Part shown: positions 49,642 through 59,132 of the stretch, in pieces
Layout of the letters: every line of letters begins with the position of its first letter
How positions within the stretch are numbered: position 1 is the first letter of the stretch
Source: Phycicoccus avicenniae
GTDB taxonomy: Bacteria > Actinomycetota > Actinomycetes > Actinomycetales > Dermatophilaceae
Length of the DNA stretch: 64,000 bases
Direction of reading: 5' to 3'
Assembly (NCBI RefSeq): GCF_018139485.1
Contig: NZ_JAGSNF010000012.1
Location: forward strand, 62,001 to 126,000
Notes under the pieces: model-generated
Told to the model about the DNA's origin: nothing
Database searches by the model: none
What the model saw: the letters and a program-made list of their open reading frames with translations, nothing else
Made by a program: the position numbers and the translations under genes

Positions 49642-51882
49642 GTGTCCCGAACCGGACGCACCCGCCTGACGACGACGGCCACCGTCCTCGGGACGCTGCT
49701 CGTCGTCGTCGCCGAGATGGCCCTGCTCACGGGCATCTGGCACCTCGGTGACGACGTCGAGCACCGCCGGGAGGCCCGAGCGGCCCTGTCGGGGACCCTC
49801 GCACCCCTGACGCCCGGCACCGCGGCGGACGCCACCGCCGCCGTCCGCGCGGCGACGGACTCCCTCGTCGCGAGCGGTGTCGACACCGGGCCCGGGACCC
49901 CGGGAGCCGCGGTCGTCGCCGGCACCGACGCCCTCCTCGCCGACCCGCGCGACCCGGCGGCGCTCTCGCGTCTGCGCGCCGCCGACGCCGCGCTCGGCGA
50001 CGCGCTCGACGACGCCTCCCGGGACCGCTCCCTCCTCGCCGCCGGGATCCACGCGGCGCTGCTGGCCCTGGTCTCGGTCGGTTGGTTCGTGTGGTTCCGT
50101 CGCCTCGTCGACCGCCACCGTGCCCTCGAGCGCCGCCTCACCGCCCAGCAGGTCGTCGACCAGCGCGAGCGGCGGCTGCTCGCGCTCGTCCAGAACAGCG
50201 CGGACCTCATCGTCGTCCTGGAGAAGGACGGGACCGTCTCGTTCGTCAGCCCCTCCTCCCGGAGCGTGCTCGGCCGCTCGCCCGAGGACCTCCTCGGTCG
50301 CACCCCGGCGGAGGTCTTCGGGCAGGACGCCCAGGCCGTCGTGCGCACGCTCGCCGACGCCCGCTCGGGGGACCGGCCGGTCCGGATGCGGGTGCCCCAC
50401 GCGGACGGCCGGACGCTCGTCACCGAGGGGACGATGACCAACCTCCTCCACGAGCCCTCCGTGGCCGCCTGGGTCCTCACCCTGCGCGACGTCACCGAGC
50501 AGACCCGGCTCGCCGAGCAGCTCTCGCACCAGGCCTTCCACGACTCGCTCACCGGGCTCGCCAACCGCGCACTCTTCGGCGACCGGCTCGACCACGCGCT
50601 CGCCCGCCGCCGCCAGGACGCCCCGTGCGCCGTCCTCTTCCTCGACCTCGACGACTTCAAGGAGGTCAACGACGCCCACGGCCACTCGGTCGGCGACCTG
50701 CTGCTCGTCGCGGCGACCGACCGGATCCGCGGCGCCCTGCGCCCGGGCGACACCGCGGCGCGGCTCGGCGGGGACGAGTTCGCGGTCCTCCTGGAGGACA
50801 CGACCCGGGAGACGGCCGAAGCCGTCGCGCGCCGCCTCCTCGAGGTCCTGGCCGAGCCGGTCGACATCGGCGAGCGCGCGTGGTCGGTGCGCGCGAGCAT
50901 CGGCGTCGCCGTGACCGGCGCCGAGGAGGTCGCCGGCGAGGAGGTCCTGCGGGACGCCGACGTCGCCATGTACTGGGCCAAGGACCAGGGCAAGGGCTCG
51001 GTCGCGGTCTACGACCCGACCCGGCACGCCGCGTCGCTCGAGCGGCTCGCGCTCCAGAACGAGCTGACCCGCGCCGTCGAGGAGGACGAGCTGGTCCTGC
51101 ACTTCCAGCCGACGATCACCCTGGCCTCGGGCCGGATCACCGGCTTCGAGGCGCTCGTGCGCTGGCAGCACCCCGAGCGGGGCCTGCTGCCGCCGTCGGA
51201 GTTCGTGCCCGCCGCGGAGCGCTCCGGCCAGATCGTCGCCCTCGGCGGGTGGGTCCTGCGCGCCGCCTGCCGCGCCGCCACCGACCTCCAGCGCCCGGAC
51301 GGTCCGGTGTCGATGGCCGTCAACGTCTCCGCCGACCAGCTCGCGAGCCCCCTGTTCCTCGACGAGGTCCGCGGCGCGCTCGAGGACAGCGGCCTGCCCG
51401 GGCACCTGCTGACGCTCGAGGTCACCGAGTCCGTCGTCCTCGGGGACGTCACCGCCGCGGCCGAGGCGCTGTCCGCGCTGCGGGCCCTCGGGGTGTCGGT
51501 CGCGATCGACGACTTCGGCACCGGCTACAGCTCGCTGTCCTACCTCTCGCGGCTGCCGGTCGACATCCTCAAGGTCGACAAGTCCTTCATCGACAAGATC
51601 GGCGCCGAGGGACACGCCGACACGGTCACCCTCGCGATCCTCGAGATGAGCCGGACGATGCGGATGGTCACCGTCGCCGAGGGCGTCGAGACCGTCGAGC
51701 AGGCATCCTGGCTCAGCGAGCGGGCGTGCGGTGTCGGCCAGGGCTACTACTGGTCCCGGCCGGTCCCCCTGGACCAGGCCCGTGGGCTGCTCGGCCCGCC
51801 CTCCGAGCCCACCGCTGCGGCTGAGCCGGAGCCGGTCACCGCCGCCACGACGTCGGACACCGAGGCCTCCGTCCCCGCCTGA
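49642..51882 (+). CDS. Membrane PAS-GGDEF-EAL protein (c-di-GMP turnover)
   Basis: A 746-residue protein from GTG 49642, preceded by AGGAG at 6 bases. Two membrane segments (about 10-30 and 130-150) bracket an extracytoplasmic region of about 100 residues; a PAS domain spans about 175-290. GGDEF is intact at 376-380 (RLGGDEFAVLL) and the EAL domain keeps EALVRW (Glu503), DDFGTGYSSLSYL and KVDKSFI, so both synthesis and hydrolysis of cyclic di-GMP are possible. A TACGGT box at 49600-49605 gives a predicted leader of about 30 bases. The signal is unknown. Confidence 0.92.
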   Translation: MSRTGRTRLTTTATVLGTLLVVVAEMALLTGIWHLGDDVEHRREARAALSGTLAPLTPGTAADATAAVRAATDSLVASGVDTGPGTPGAAVVAGTDALLADPRDPAALSRLRAADAALGDALDDASRDRSLLAAGIHAALLALVSVGWFVWFRRLVDRHRALERRLTAQQVVDQRERRLLALVQNSADLIVVLEKDGTVSFVSPSSRSVLGRSPEDLLGRTPAEVFGQDAQAVVRTLADARSGDRPVRMRVPHADGRTLVTEGTMTNLLHEPSVAAWVLTLRDVTEQTRLAEQLSHQAFHDSLTGLANRALFGDRLDHALARRRQDAPCAVLFLDLDDFKEVNDAHGHSVGDLLLVAATDRIRGALRPGDTAARLGGDEFAVLLEDTTRETAEAVARRLLEVLAEPVDIGERAWSVRASIGVAVTGAEEVAGEEVLRDADVAMYWAKDQGKGSVAVYDPTRHAASLERLALQNELTRAVEEDELVLHFQPTITLASGRITGFEALVRWQHPERGLLPPSEFVPAAERSGQIVALGGWVLRAACRAATDLQRPDGPVSMAVNVSADQLASPLFLDEVRGALEDSGLPGHLLTLEVTESVVLGDVTAAAEALSALRALGVSVAIDDFGTGYSSLSYLSRLPVDILKVDKSFIDKIGAEGHADTVTLAILEMSRTMRMVTVAEGVETVEQASWLSERACGVGQGYYWSRPVPLDQARGLLGPPSEPTAAAEPEPVTAATTSDTEASVPA

Positions 51883-51895
51883 CCCCGAGGGCACC

Positions 51896-51954
51896 GACAG
51901 GCAGAAGGGTCCGGAGCGGCGCCGCGAGCCCCGTTCGACCGCCTTCTGCCTGTC
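51896..51954. terminator. Bidirectional terminator hairpin
   Basis: GACAGGCAGAAGG (51896-51908) pairs perfectly with 51942-51954, a 13-bp stem around a GC-rich loop of 33 bases. It lies between convergent genes. Confidence 0.6.
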
Positions 51955-51987
51955 CGAGCGTCCGCCCGTCGGTCCGGGTTCTCCGGC

Positions 51988-52464
51988 TCAGTCCGGCTCG
52001 ACCCCGAGGAGGGCCGCGTGGCCCCGCCCGTCGACCCGGAGCACCGCGACCGCCGTCCCGCCGCGGACGGCGTCCTCCATCGCGCGGGCCTCGTCCTGGG
52101 GCAGGAACAGGCTCTCGATGCCGCACGACAGCCGCCACGACGCGTCGTCGCACGCGAGGTAGGGGCCACCCTCCGGCCGGGTCCGGGTCACCGGCCCGCC
52201 GACCCACACGTCCCCGGACCGGGTGAGCGGCACGAAGGCCGCCCCCTCCCCCTCACCCTCCGGGCTCGGCAGGTCCGAGTAGTCGAGGTCGACGTAGGCC
52301 CCGCGGAAGGGGTCGACCGGGTCGAAGGGCGCGACGCGGAGGCGGATCTCGTCCCCGGTGAGCCGCGCGGAGAGCGGGGCCCACACCGCGACGCCGACGA
52401 GCAGCGCCTGGACGACGAGGGCGACGGCGAGCCGGAGGACGCGACGGGAGGTCGGCGGCGTCAT
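51988..52464 (-). CDS. GDYXXLXY family protein
   Basis: A 158-residue protein with one N-terminal membrane segment (about 9-30) followed by an extracytoplasmic domain. PVDPFRGAYVDLDYSDLP matches the GDYxxLxY signature that names the family (here G-A-Y-V-D-L-D-Y). It is translationally coupled to a DUF2157 membrane protein (TGATG overlap), the common pairing for this family. The function is unknown; two Cys residues (LACDDASWRLSCG) may form a disulfide outside the cell. Confidence 0.85.
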   Translation of the reverse strand: MTPPTSRRVLRLAVALVVQALLVGVAVWAPLSARLTGDEIRLRVAPFDPVDPFRGAYVDLDYSDLPSPEGEGEGAAFVPLTRSGDVWVGGPVTRTRPEGGPYLACDDASWRLSCGIESLFLPQDEARAMEDAVRGGTAVAVLRVDGRGHAALLGVEPD

Positions 52465-53735
52465 CACGCGGCTCTCCCCTCGGCCACGAGCCGGCGCCTG
52501 CCCCGGTCGGCGAGGACGCCGGTCCCGAGGAGGACGAGACCGACGGCGAGGAAGAGCACGGCGCCCGACAGCACCGGCGCGAAGACGGCGAACGCCTGGG
52601 TCGTCGTGAAGACGACGAGCGCACCGGTCGCCACCCAGGTGAGCCGGCCGCTGCCGCGCATCCCGCCGAGGACGGCGTAGCCGCTCGCGACCGCGAGGTA
52701 CACGACGACGGCGACGACGGCCCGGGCCAGGTCGCCCGCCGCGAGCTGCGAGGGGTCGGTGATGCTCGTCGAGGTGCTCCACGACACCAGGACGAGCGCG
52801 GCGGCGAGGACGGCGGCGCCGACCCCGACCTCGAGGCGGTCGACCCGCGTCGCCCCGGCGCCCGGCACGAGGGAGGCACCGGCGAGCAGCACGGCGGCGG
52901 CGAGGACGACGACGGCGAGGACCGACCACGTCGGCGGCGCGTCGAAGAACGGCAGCGCCGCGACGAAGAGGGCGCCGAGCGCGAGGACGGCCCCGACCTC
53001 CCGCCACGGCAGGCCGAGCCCGACCGGGACGAGCCCGCGACGACCGGCCGGGCCGTGCAGGACACCGAGGGCGACGGCTCCCAGGCCCACCGCCGCGACG
53101 GCGACGACCGCGGCCCCGGGGTCGGTCGCGGTGTCGACGACGTGCCAGACGACCCACCCGGCGGACAGGACGATGCCGACGAGGACCGGGGAGACACCGC
53201 CCACGGCGTAGCCGTACACGAGGGCGCCGAGGGCCCAGATGCCGACGAGCGACGGCTCGTAGGCCGGGACCTGGAGGCTCTGGGCGGCCTGGAAGACGAC
53301 GGCGCCGAAGGCGGCGACGGCGAGCAGACGGAGGGCGCCGACGAGCGGGGACCCCTCGTCCTCGCGTCGTCCACCGGTCCGGGCCGCGACCGTCTCCGCG
53401 GCGGTGACGAGGCCGAGCCAGAGGAGGACGACGAGGGCGAACCGGACGAGTGGCGAGAGGTCGTCGAGGTTGGCCGCGACGAGCCAGATGACCCCGAGGC
53501 CGACGAACGCGGCGCCCAGGGTGAGGACGATGCGGGCGAGCGTGACCCGCCGGTGGGCGACGTAGCGCCCGCGGATCGACGCCGCGGTGCCGGCGTCGAG
53601 GAGGCCGTCGGCGGCCCAGGCGTCGAGCTGGTCCTCGAGCCAGGCCAGGCGGGACGGGGTCGCTCGCACGGGCGGTCGGGCCTCCCCCGGTGCCGTCGGG
53701 GACGGCGGGGGCGGTGCGGTGGGTGGCGCGGTCAT
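52464..53735 (-). CDS. DUF2157 polytopic membrane protein
   Basis: A 423-residue protein from ATG 53735, chosen because GAGGAGG lies 6 bases upstream; an in-frame ATG further up is less well supported. A soluble N-terminal part (residues 22-60, LAWLEDQLDAWAADGLLDAGTAASI) is typical of DUF2157, then about 12 hydrophobic segments follow. It is paired with a GDYXXLXY protein, as in many bacteria. No activity is known for the pair; a membrane sensor or transport role has been guessed for similar proteins. Confidence 0.83.
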   Translation of the reverse strand: MTAPPTAPPPPSPTAPGEARPPVRATPSRLAWLEDQLDAWAADGLLDAGTAASIRGRYVAHRRVTLARIVLTLGAAFVGLGVIWLVAANLDDLSPLVRFALVVLLWLGLVTAAETVAARTGGRREDEGSPLVGALRLLAVAAFGAVVFQAAQSLQVPAYEPSLVGIWALGALVYGYAVGGVSPVLVGIVLSAGWVVWHVVDTATDPGAAVVAVAAVGLGAVALGVLHGPAGRRGLVPVGLGLPWREVGAVLALGALFVAALPFFDAPPTWSVLAVVVLAAAVLLAGASLVPGAGATRVDRLEVGVGAAVLAAALVLVSWSTSTSITDPSQLAAGDLARAVVAVVVYLAVASGYAVLGGMRGSGRLTWVATGALVVFTTTQAFAVFAPVLSGAVLFLAVGLVLLGTGVLADRGRRRLVAEGRAA

Positions 53736-53749
53736 CGCGGCCTCCTCGT

Positions 53750-53786
53750 GGGACGGGCGCCCGGGGTGGGCGCACCCCATCGTCCC
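53750..53786 (-). terminator. Composite hairpin between EamA and DUF2157 genes
   Basis: Outer arms GGGACG (53750-53755) and CGTCCC (53781-53786) enclose a perfect inner stem (53763-53768 with 53773-53778, 4-base loop). It could end transcripts from the EamA gene. Confidence 0.4.
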
Positions 53787-53820
53787 GCTCGGGACCCCGC
53801 GCCGTCATGGGTCGTCGTAC

Positions 53821-54732
53821 TCAGGTCGCGGGCGCCGCCGCCTTCCGCCGGCGACCGCCGACGAGGCGGGCCCGCACCGGCGCCTGCGCGAGCAGGACCC
53901 CGCCGAGGACGAGCACCATCGCTCCGAGGTGGCCGAGCCCGAACGCCTCACCGAGCAGCACGACGCCGAGGACCGTCCCGACGACGGGGTTGAGCAGCCC
54001 GACGACGGCGACGGCGCCGGCGTCCATCCGGGTGAGCCCCCGGAACCACACGACGTAGCCGACGACCGACCCGGCGAGCCCGAGGTAGACGAGCGCGAGG
54101 ACCGCCGGGACGTCGAGCGCCGGTGGGCCGCCCTCGACGACGAGGGCGACGGGGACGAGGAGCAGCCCGCCCGCGACGAGCTGCCACGACGTCGTGACGA
54201 GGACCGAGCCCGGCGGGGTCCACCGCTTGACGAGGACGAAGCCGACCGATGACGACACGACGGCCCCGACCATCGCCGCGACGCCGACCGGGTCGACGAC
54301 GCCGTCGCCGCCGCCGAGGCGGACGAGGACGACGACCCCGACGATGCCGGTCACGGCAGCGACGAGGGTCACGGGCGGCTGGCGCTCGCCGATGGCGAGG
54401 CGGGCGACACCCATGACGACGAGCGGCGACAGGGCCGTGAGGGTGGCGCCGAGCCCGCTCGGCAGCCGGTAGGCCGCGACGTAGAGCAGGCCGAAGAAGA
54501 CGGCGTGGTTGAGCGTGCCGAGCAGGGTGGCGCGCCCCCACCACGGGCCGCTGGGGAGCCGCCGCAGCCAGAGGAGCATGAGCAGGCCCGCCGGCAGGAT
54601 CCGCAGGACGGCGGCGAGGAGCGGCCGGTCCGGCGGGAGGAACAGCTGGGTCACGGCGTAGGTCGACCCCCACACCGCCGGGGCGACCGCGGTGAGCAGA
54701 ACGGTGCGGAGCGTCGCCGAGTTGTCTTCCAC
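53821..54732 (-). CDS. EamA/DMT family transporter
   Basis: A 303-residue protein with ten hydrophobic segments in two EamA repeats (repeat 1 from [17 protein letters not shown], repeat 2 from [23 protein letters not shown]), ending in a basic tail. DMT exporters pump amino acids, drugs or other small metabolites outward. The start is GTG 54732: TAATGT (54740-54745) lies 7 bases upstream on this strand, so the message is probably leaderless. The start codon is inside the left operator of the divergent MarR gene, so the regulator likely controls this exporter directly. Confidence 0.87.
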   Translation of the reverse strand: MEDNSATLRTVLLTAVAPAVWGSTYAVTQLFLPPDRPLLAAVLRILPAGLLMLLWLRRLPSGPWWGRATLLGTLNHAVFFGLLYVAAYRLPSGLGATLTALSPLVVMGVARLAIGERQPPVTLVAAVTGIVGVVVLVRLGGGDGVVDPVGVAAMVGAVVSSSVGFVLVKRWTPPGSVLVTTSWQLVAGGLLLVPVALVVEGGPPALDVPAVLALVYLGLAGSVVGYVVWFRGLTRMDAGAVAVVGLLNPVVGTVLGVVLLGEAFGLGHLGAMVLVLGGVLLAQAPVRARLVGGRRRKAAAPAT

Positions 54733-54765
54733 GGAAGGGACATTACCTTCCGTGGAAGATAGTGT
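54725..54765. promoter_or_regulatory. MarR-type double operator with divergent leaderless promoters
   Basis: A perfect 14-bp inverted repeat (54725-54738 and 54746-54759, 7-base spacer); each arm is itself a near-palindrome, CTTCC-AC-GGAAG or CTTCC-GT-GGAAG. The eamA -10 (TAATGT, 54740-54745, minus) is in the spacer and the marR -10 (TAGTGT, 54760-54765, plus) abuts the right arm. Binding would shut both genes. Confidence 0.7.
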
Positions 54766-54771
54766 CCACTC

Positions 54772-55257
54772 ATGGACCACGTGCAGACCGTCCACGAGCA
54801 GTGGCTCGTCGAGCGGCCCGACCTCGACACCACCCCCGTCCTCGTCATCGGCCGGATCTCCCGGCTCGCCGCGGCGCTCACCCCCGAGCTCGTCGCCGTC
54901 TACGCGCGGTTCGGCCTCGGCGAGGGCGAGTTCGACGTCCTCGCGACGCTGCGCCGCCAGGGCGACCCGTACGCCCTGACCCCGAGCGAGCTGTCCGCCC
55001 GCACGATGGTCACCTCGGGTGCCGTGAGCAAGCGGCTCGACCGGCTCGAGGCGGCCGGCCTCGTCGAGCGCCGGGCGAGCACCGGCGACGGCCGCTCGCG
55101 CACCGTCCACCTCACCGCCCGCGGCCGCGAGGTCATCGACGAGGCGATGACGGCGCACATCGACAACGAGCGCCGGCTGCTCGCCGCCCTGCCCGACGCC
55201 GAGCGGGACGAGCTCGCACGCCTCCTCGGACGGCTCGCCTCCGCCCTCGGGGCGTGA
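54772..55257 (+). CDS. MarR family transcriptional regulator
   Basis: A 161-residue regulator. [16 protein letters not shown] and [35 protein letters not shown] form the winged helix with its recognition helix, and [18 protein letters not shown] is the wing; helices at both ends make the dimer interface. The ATG at 54772 is 6 bases after its -10 box. It is divergent from an EamA exporter gene with a strong double operator between, the classic layout of a repressor that releases an efflux gene when a ligand binds. The ligand is unknown. Confidence 0.9.
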   Translation: MDHVQTVHEQWLVERPDLDTTPVLVIGRISRLAAALTPELVAVYARFGLGEGEFDVLATLRRQGDPYALTPSELSARTMVTSGAVSKRLDRLEAAGLVERRASTGDGRSRTVHLTARGREVIDEAMTAHIDNERRLLAALPDAERDELARLLGRLASALGA

Positions 55258-55317
55258 GTCCCGCCACGTCCGCGCGACGTCGGTCACGGCCACCCGGCCG
55301 GGCCCCGGACGGGCCGC

Positions 55318-55323
55318 TAGAGT
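55318..55323 (+). promoter_or_regulatory. -10 box (TAGAGT) of the acyl-CoA carboxylase alpha gene
   Basis: Lies 8 bases before ATG 55332, giving no leader or one of 1-2 bases. Confidence 0.5.
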
Positions 55324-55331
55324 CCACGACC

Positions 55332-57104
55332 ATGGCCATCACCAAGGTCCTCATCGCCAACCGGGGCGAGATCGCCGTGCGCATCGCCCGCGCCTGCGCC
55401 GACTCCGGCATCGCGTCGGTCGCCGTCTACGCCGACCCCGACCGGGACGCCCTCCACGTGCGGGTCGCCGACGAGGCGTACGCCCTCGGCGGGCAGACCC
55501 CGGCCGAGTCCTACCTCCTCCAGGAGAAGCTCGTCGAGGTCGCGCAGCAGGCGGGCGCCGACGCGGTGCACCCCGGCTACGGCTTCCTCGCCGAGAACGC
55601 CGACTTCGCCCAGAAGGTCATCGACGCGGGGCTGACCTGGATCGGCCCCGGACCGCAGGCCATCGACAGCCTCGGCGACAAGGTCAAGGCGCGGCACATC
55701 GCCCTCGCCGCCGACGCCCCGCTCGTCCCCGGCACGAAGGACCCCGTCGAGGGACCCGAGGAGGTGGTCGCCTTCGCGCAGGAGCACGGCCTGCCGGTCG
55801 CCATCAAGGCGGCCTACGGTGGCGGCGGTCGCGGCCTCAAGGTCGCCCGGACGATGGAGGAGATCCCGGACCTCTTCGACTCCGCCGTCCGCGAGGCCGT
55901 CACCGCCTTCGGTCGCGGCGAGTGCTTCGTCGAGCGCTTCCTCGACCACCCCCGGCACGTCGAGACCCAGTGCCTCGCCGACCAGCACGGGAACGTCGTC
56001 GTCGTCTCGACCCGCGACTGCTCGCTGCAGCGGCGCAACCAGAAGCTCGTCGAGGAGGCCCCCGCGCCGTTCCTCAGCGAGGAGCAGCACGCCGAGCTCG
56101 TCCGTGCCTCGAAGGCGATCCTGTCCGAGGCCGGCTACGTCGGCGCCGGGACGTGCGAGTACCTCGTCGGGCCGGACGGCCACATCAGCTTCCTCGAGGT
56201 CAACACCCGCCTCCAGGTCGAGCACCCGGTGTCCGAGGAGGTCACCGGCATCGACCTCGTCCGTGAGCAGCTGCGGATCGCGAACGGTGAGGAGCTCGGC
56301 TACGACGACCCGCAGCCGCACGCGCACTCCATCGAGTTCCGGATCAACGGCGAGGACGCCGGGCGGAACTTCCTGCCCGCCCCCGGCACCGTGTCCCGGA
56401 TGGTCGTCCCGCAGGGCCCGGGGGTGCGCTGGGACGCCGGCATCGTCGAGGGCGACACCGTCGCCGGGGCGTTCGACTCGATGATCGCCAAGCTCGTCGT
56501 CACCGGACGGACCCGGCAGCAGGCGCTCGAGCGGTCCCGCCGCGCGCTCGCCGAGCTCGTCGTCGAGGGCATGCCGACCGTCGTGCCGTTCCACCGCAAG
56601 GTCGTCTCCGACCCGGCGTTCGCGCCGGGCGACCCGGACGAGCCGTTCACCGTGCACACCCGGTGGATCGAGACCGACATGGACAACGACATCGAGCCCT
56701 ACGCGGGCCCGGCCGCCGAGGGCGAGGAGCCGCAGGAGCGCCGCACCCTCGTCGTCGAGGTCGGCGGCAAGCGGCTCGAGGTGTCGGTGCCCGGCGACAT
56801 GTCGTTCGGCGGCGGCGGTGGCGGTGCGAGCCGGAAGAAGGCGCCGCGGCGCAGCAGCCGGGGCGGGGGCGGGGCGGCGGTGTCCGGCGACTCGCTCACC
56901 GCGCCGATGCAGGGGACGATCGTCAAGATCGCCGTCGAGGACGGGGCCACGGTCGCGGCGGGCGACACCGTCGTCGTCCTCGAGGCGATGAAGATGGAGC
57001 AGCCGATCACGGCCCACAAGGCCGGCACCGTCACCGGCCTGACCGCCGAGGTCGGCGCCACGGTGACGAACGGCGCCGTCATCTGCGAGATCGCCGACGC
57101 CTGA
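55332..57104 (+). CDS. accA3: Acyl-CoA carboxylase alpha subunit (biotin carboxylase and BCCP)
   Basis: A 590-residue fusion: biotin carboxylase domain (1-450) starting [18 protein letters not shown], with ATP loop [12 protein letters not shown] near residue 165, [14 protein letters not shown] and [14 protein letters not shown]; then a linker rich in Gly and basic residues (about 495-520) and a C-terminal biotinyl domain with Lys554 in LEAMKMEQP. It carboxylates biotin with ATP and bicarbonate and serves beta subunits such as accD5 and possibly the one at 44233. It corresponds in position to accA3 of mycobacteria and is the probable substrate of birA. Confidence 0.95.
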   Translation: MAITKVLIANRGEIAVRIARACADSGIASVAVYADPDRDALHVRVADEAYALGGQTPAESYLLQEKLVEVAQQAGADAVHPGYGFLAENADFAQKVIDAGLTWIGPGPQAIDSLGDKVKARHIALAADAPLVPGTKDPVEGPEEVVAFAQEHGLPVAIKAAYGGGGRGLKVARTMEEIPDLFDSAVREAVTAFGRGECFVERFLDHPRHVETQCLADQHGNVVVVSTRDCSLQRRNQKLVEEAPAPFLSEEQHAELVRASKAILSEAGYVGAGTCEYLVGPDGHISFLEVNTRLQVEHPVSEEVTGIDLVREQLRIANGEELGYDDPQPHAHSIEFRINGEDAGRNFLPAPGTVSRMVVPQGPGVRWDAGIVEGDTVAGAFDSMIAKLVVTGRTRQQALERSRRALAELVVEGMPTVVPFHRKVVSDPAFAPGDPDEPFTVHTRWIETDMDNDIEPYAGPAAEGEEPQERRTLVVEVGGKRLEVSVPGDMSFGGGGGGASRKKAPRRSSRGGGGAAVSGDSLTAPMQGTIVKIAVEDGATVAAGDTVVVLEAMKMEQPITAHKAGTVTGLTAEVGATVTNGAVICEIADA

Positions 57105-57122
57105 CCGCCGGGTACCCGGCGG
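57105..57122. terminator. Perfect 18-base palindrome, terminator-like
   Basis: CCGCCGGGTACCCGGCGG directly after the accA3 stop codon and 7 bases from the stop of the convergent small gene. It would fold as a short GC-rich hairpin in both transcripts. Confidence 0.5.
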
Positions 57123-57128
57123 CGGGCG

Positions 57129-57302
57129 TCAGGCGGGGGCGTCGTCGACGTCGCGGCGCGGCTGCGGGTCGTCGTCGGTGCCGGGCTCGGGGTTCGGGGC
57201 CGGCACACCGTCGTCGCCCGGACCCGCCGGGGCGCCCGGCTCCGGGGCGGGCTCGGGGTCGGGGTCGACGTCCGGGTCGACGTGCTCCGGCTGCTGCGTC
57301 AT
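57129..57302 (-). CDS. Small acidic Pro/Asp-rich protein
   Basis: A 57-residue ORF (MTQQPEHVDPDVDPDPEPAPEP at the start) made mostly of Pro, Asp, Glu, Gly and Ala, so probably disordered. Its ATG overlaps the stop of the upstream antitoxin-like gene (TGATG), which argues for real, coupled translation. No domain or function is recognised. Low-complexity composition in a GC-rich genome means a spurious ORF cannot be excluded. Confidence 0.5.
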   Translation of the reverse strand: MTQQPEHVDPDVDPDPEPAPEPGAPAGPGDDGVPAPNPEPGTDDDPQPRRDVDDAPA

Positions 57303-57628
57303 CAGGCGCCCGAGGTAGGGGTGTCCCCGTCGGGGCGGGAGGTCCCGGTCGACGGCGGCGGGGGCGGAGGGGTGCTGCCGCCGCCGGACGTCGGGCCACC
57401 GGACACGGTGCCGCCGGTGCCGGACGCGCCGGACGACGGCACGCCGAGGCCCTTGCGCAGGGCGTCGCCGCCCTTGCCGACCTTGTCGGAGTGCTGCGGA
57501 CCGGCCTTGCCGCGCACGAAGCCCTCGACCTTGCCGATGGCGTCCGAGGTCTTCTCGGGGTTCTTGCGGGCGTAGTCCTTCACCTTGTTGACGGCGCCGA
57601 GCAGCGCGGCGGCACGGAACTTGGCCAT
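57302..57628 (-). CDS. MT0933-like antitoxin family protein
   Basis: A 108-residue basic protein from ATG 57628 with AGGAGG at 5 bases. Residues 10-62 (NKVKDYARKNPEKTSDAIGKV, then HSDKVGKGGDALRKGLG) match the pattern of short helical repeats in the MT0933/Rv0909 antitoxin family; the tail is Ser, Gly, Thr and Pro-rich. In mycobacteria Rv0909 pairs with a toxin of the SRPBCC type; no such gene is next to this one, so it is an orphan or has another role. It is followed by the overlapping acidic ORF. Confidence 0.6.
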   Translation of the reverse strand: MAKFRAAALLGAVNKVKDYARKNPEKTSDAIGKVEGFVRGKAGPQHSDKVGKGGDALRKGLGVPSSGASGTGGTVSGGPTSGGGSTPPPPPPSTGTSRPDGDTPTSGA

Positions 57629-57702
57629 GGCGTCCTCCTGGGGTCGCGTCCGAGGTCACGACCCATCCTGCCCTACCCGCAGGTGAGCGGCCCGGACGGA
57701 CG

Positions 57703-59118
57703 TCAGTCGGTCGGGTGCAGGCGGCGCGCGGCCTCGGCGATGGAGCCGGACAGCGACGGGTACACCGTGAAGGTCGAGGCCACCTGGTCGACGTTGAGCC
57801 GGTGCTGCACCGCGAGGGTCACGGGGAAGACGAGCTCGGAGGCCCGCGGCGCGACGACGACGCCGCCGATGACGGCCCCGGACCCCTTCTGGGCGAAGAG
57901 CTTCACGAACCCGTCCCGGATGCCGAGCATCTTCGCCCGGGGGTTGCGGGAGAGGGCGAGGGTCAGCACGTCGGCGTCGACCCGCTCCTCGGCGAGGTCC
58001 TTCTCGGACACCCCGACCGTCGCGATCTCCGGGTCGGTGAAGACGTTCGCCGAGACGACGTCGAGGTCGAGCGGCGCGACGGCGTCCCCGAGGGCGTGCG
58101 ACATCGCGATCCGCCCCTGCATCGCCGCGACGGACGCGAGCGGCAGGACGCCGGTGCAGTCCCCGGCCGCGTAGACCCCACGCACCGAGGTCCGCGAGAC
58201 CTTGTCGACGACGACGTGCCCGGACGGCGCGAGCTCGACGCCGACCTCCTCGAGGCCGATGCCCCGCGTCTGCGGGACGGACCCGACGGCGAGCAGGGCG
58301 TGCGACCCGGTGACCTCGCGGCCGTCCTCGAGCCGGACGAGCACCCCGTCGTCGGTGCGCTCGACGGACGCCATCCGGGACCGGCCGAGCACCTCCATCC
58401 CCCGCTTGCGGAAGACCTCCTCGATGACCTCGGCCGCGTCGCCGTCCTCGCCGGGCAGGACCCGGTCCCGGGAGGAGACGAGGACGACCTCGGAGCCGAG
58501 CCCGAGGTAGGCCTGGGCGAGCTCGGCGCCGGTGACGCCGGAACCGACGACGACGAGCCGCTCTGGCAGCTCGGTGAGGTCGTAGATCTGCTGCCACGTG
58601 AGGATCCGCTCGCCGTCCGGGACGGCGGTGTCCATGACCCGGGGCGCCGCGCCGGTCGCGACGAGGACGACGTCGGCGTCGAGGTCGCGGGCCTCGCCGT
58701 CGTCACCGGTGACCCGGACCGACGTCGGGGAGGTGAGCGTCCCGGCCCCGGTGACGACCTCGACCCCCACCTCGTCGAGGCGGCTGCGGATGTCGCGGCT
58801 CTGGGCCTCGGCGAGGGCGAGCACCCGGCGGTTCACGCCCGGCAGGTCGGCGACGGCCTCGGGTGCGCCGTCCCCGTGGTCGTCCTCGAGCTGGACGCCG
58901 AGGTCGGAGGCGACCCCGATGTCGTTCATGTACTCGGCGGTCGAGATGAGCGTCTTGCTCGGGACACAGTCGGTGAGGACCGACGCGCCGCCGATGCCGC
59001 TGCGCTCGACGACCGTGACCCGGGCCCCGAGGTGGGCGGCGACGAGGGCCGCCTCGTACCCGCCGGGGCCACCGCCGAGGATGACGACTCTGCTGGACCG
59101 CGCACTCACGGGAGCCAT
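57703..59118 (-). CDS. lpdA: NAD(P)H-quinone reductase, LpdA-like flavoprotein
   Basis: A 471-residue pyridine nucleotide-disulfide reductase-fold protein. VVILGGGPGGYEAAL binds FAD, VVGSGVTGAELAQAYLGLG binds NAD(P)H and VYAAGDCTGVLPLASVA is the second FAD motif. The redox disulfide is absent: at the GGTCLNxGC site it has GGASVLTDC (Ser46, only Cys51), and the C-terminal His-Pro is Tyr-Pro. This matches Rv3303c, which acts as a quinone reductase and not as a dihydrolipoamide dehydrogenase. ATG 59118 is used; GTG 59109 in frame is possible. It precedes deoD and pmmB as in mycobacteria. Confidence 0.9.
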   Translation of the reverse strand: MAPVSARSSRVVILGGGPGGYEAALVAAHLGARVTVVERSGIGGASVLTDCVPSKTLISTAEYMNDIGVASDLGVQLEDDHGDGAPEAVADLPGVNRRVLALAEAQSRDIRSRLDEVGVEVVTGAGTLTSPTSVRVTGDDGEARDLDADVVLVATGAAPRVMDTAVPDGERILTWQQIYDLTELPERLVVVGSGVTGAELAQAYLGLGSEVVLVSSRDRVLPGEDGDAAEVIEEVFRKRGMEVLGRSRMASVERTDDGVLVRLEDGREVTGSHALLAVGSVPQTRGIGLEEVGVELAPSGHVVVDKVSRTSVRGVYAAGDCTGVLPLASVAAMQGRIAMSHALGDAVAPLDLDVVSANVFTDPEIATVGVSEKDLAEERVDADVLTLALSRNPRAKMLGIRDGFVKLFAQKGSGAVIGGVVVAPRASELVFPVTLAVQHRLNVDQVASTFTVYPSLSGSIAEAARRLHPTD

Positions 59119-59132
59119 CCAACCATCCGCAC

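Noticed and set aside
57703-59118. Dihydrolipoamide dehydrogenase
   Set aside because: The first redox-active Cys is Ser46 and the C-terminal His-Pro is Tyr-Pro, so the disulfide chemistry is missing; a quinone reductase like Rv3303c fits better.
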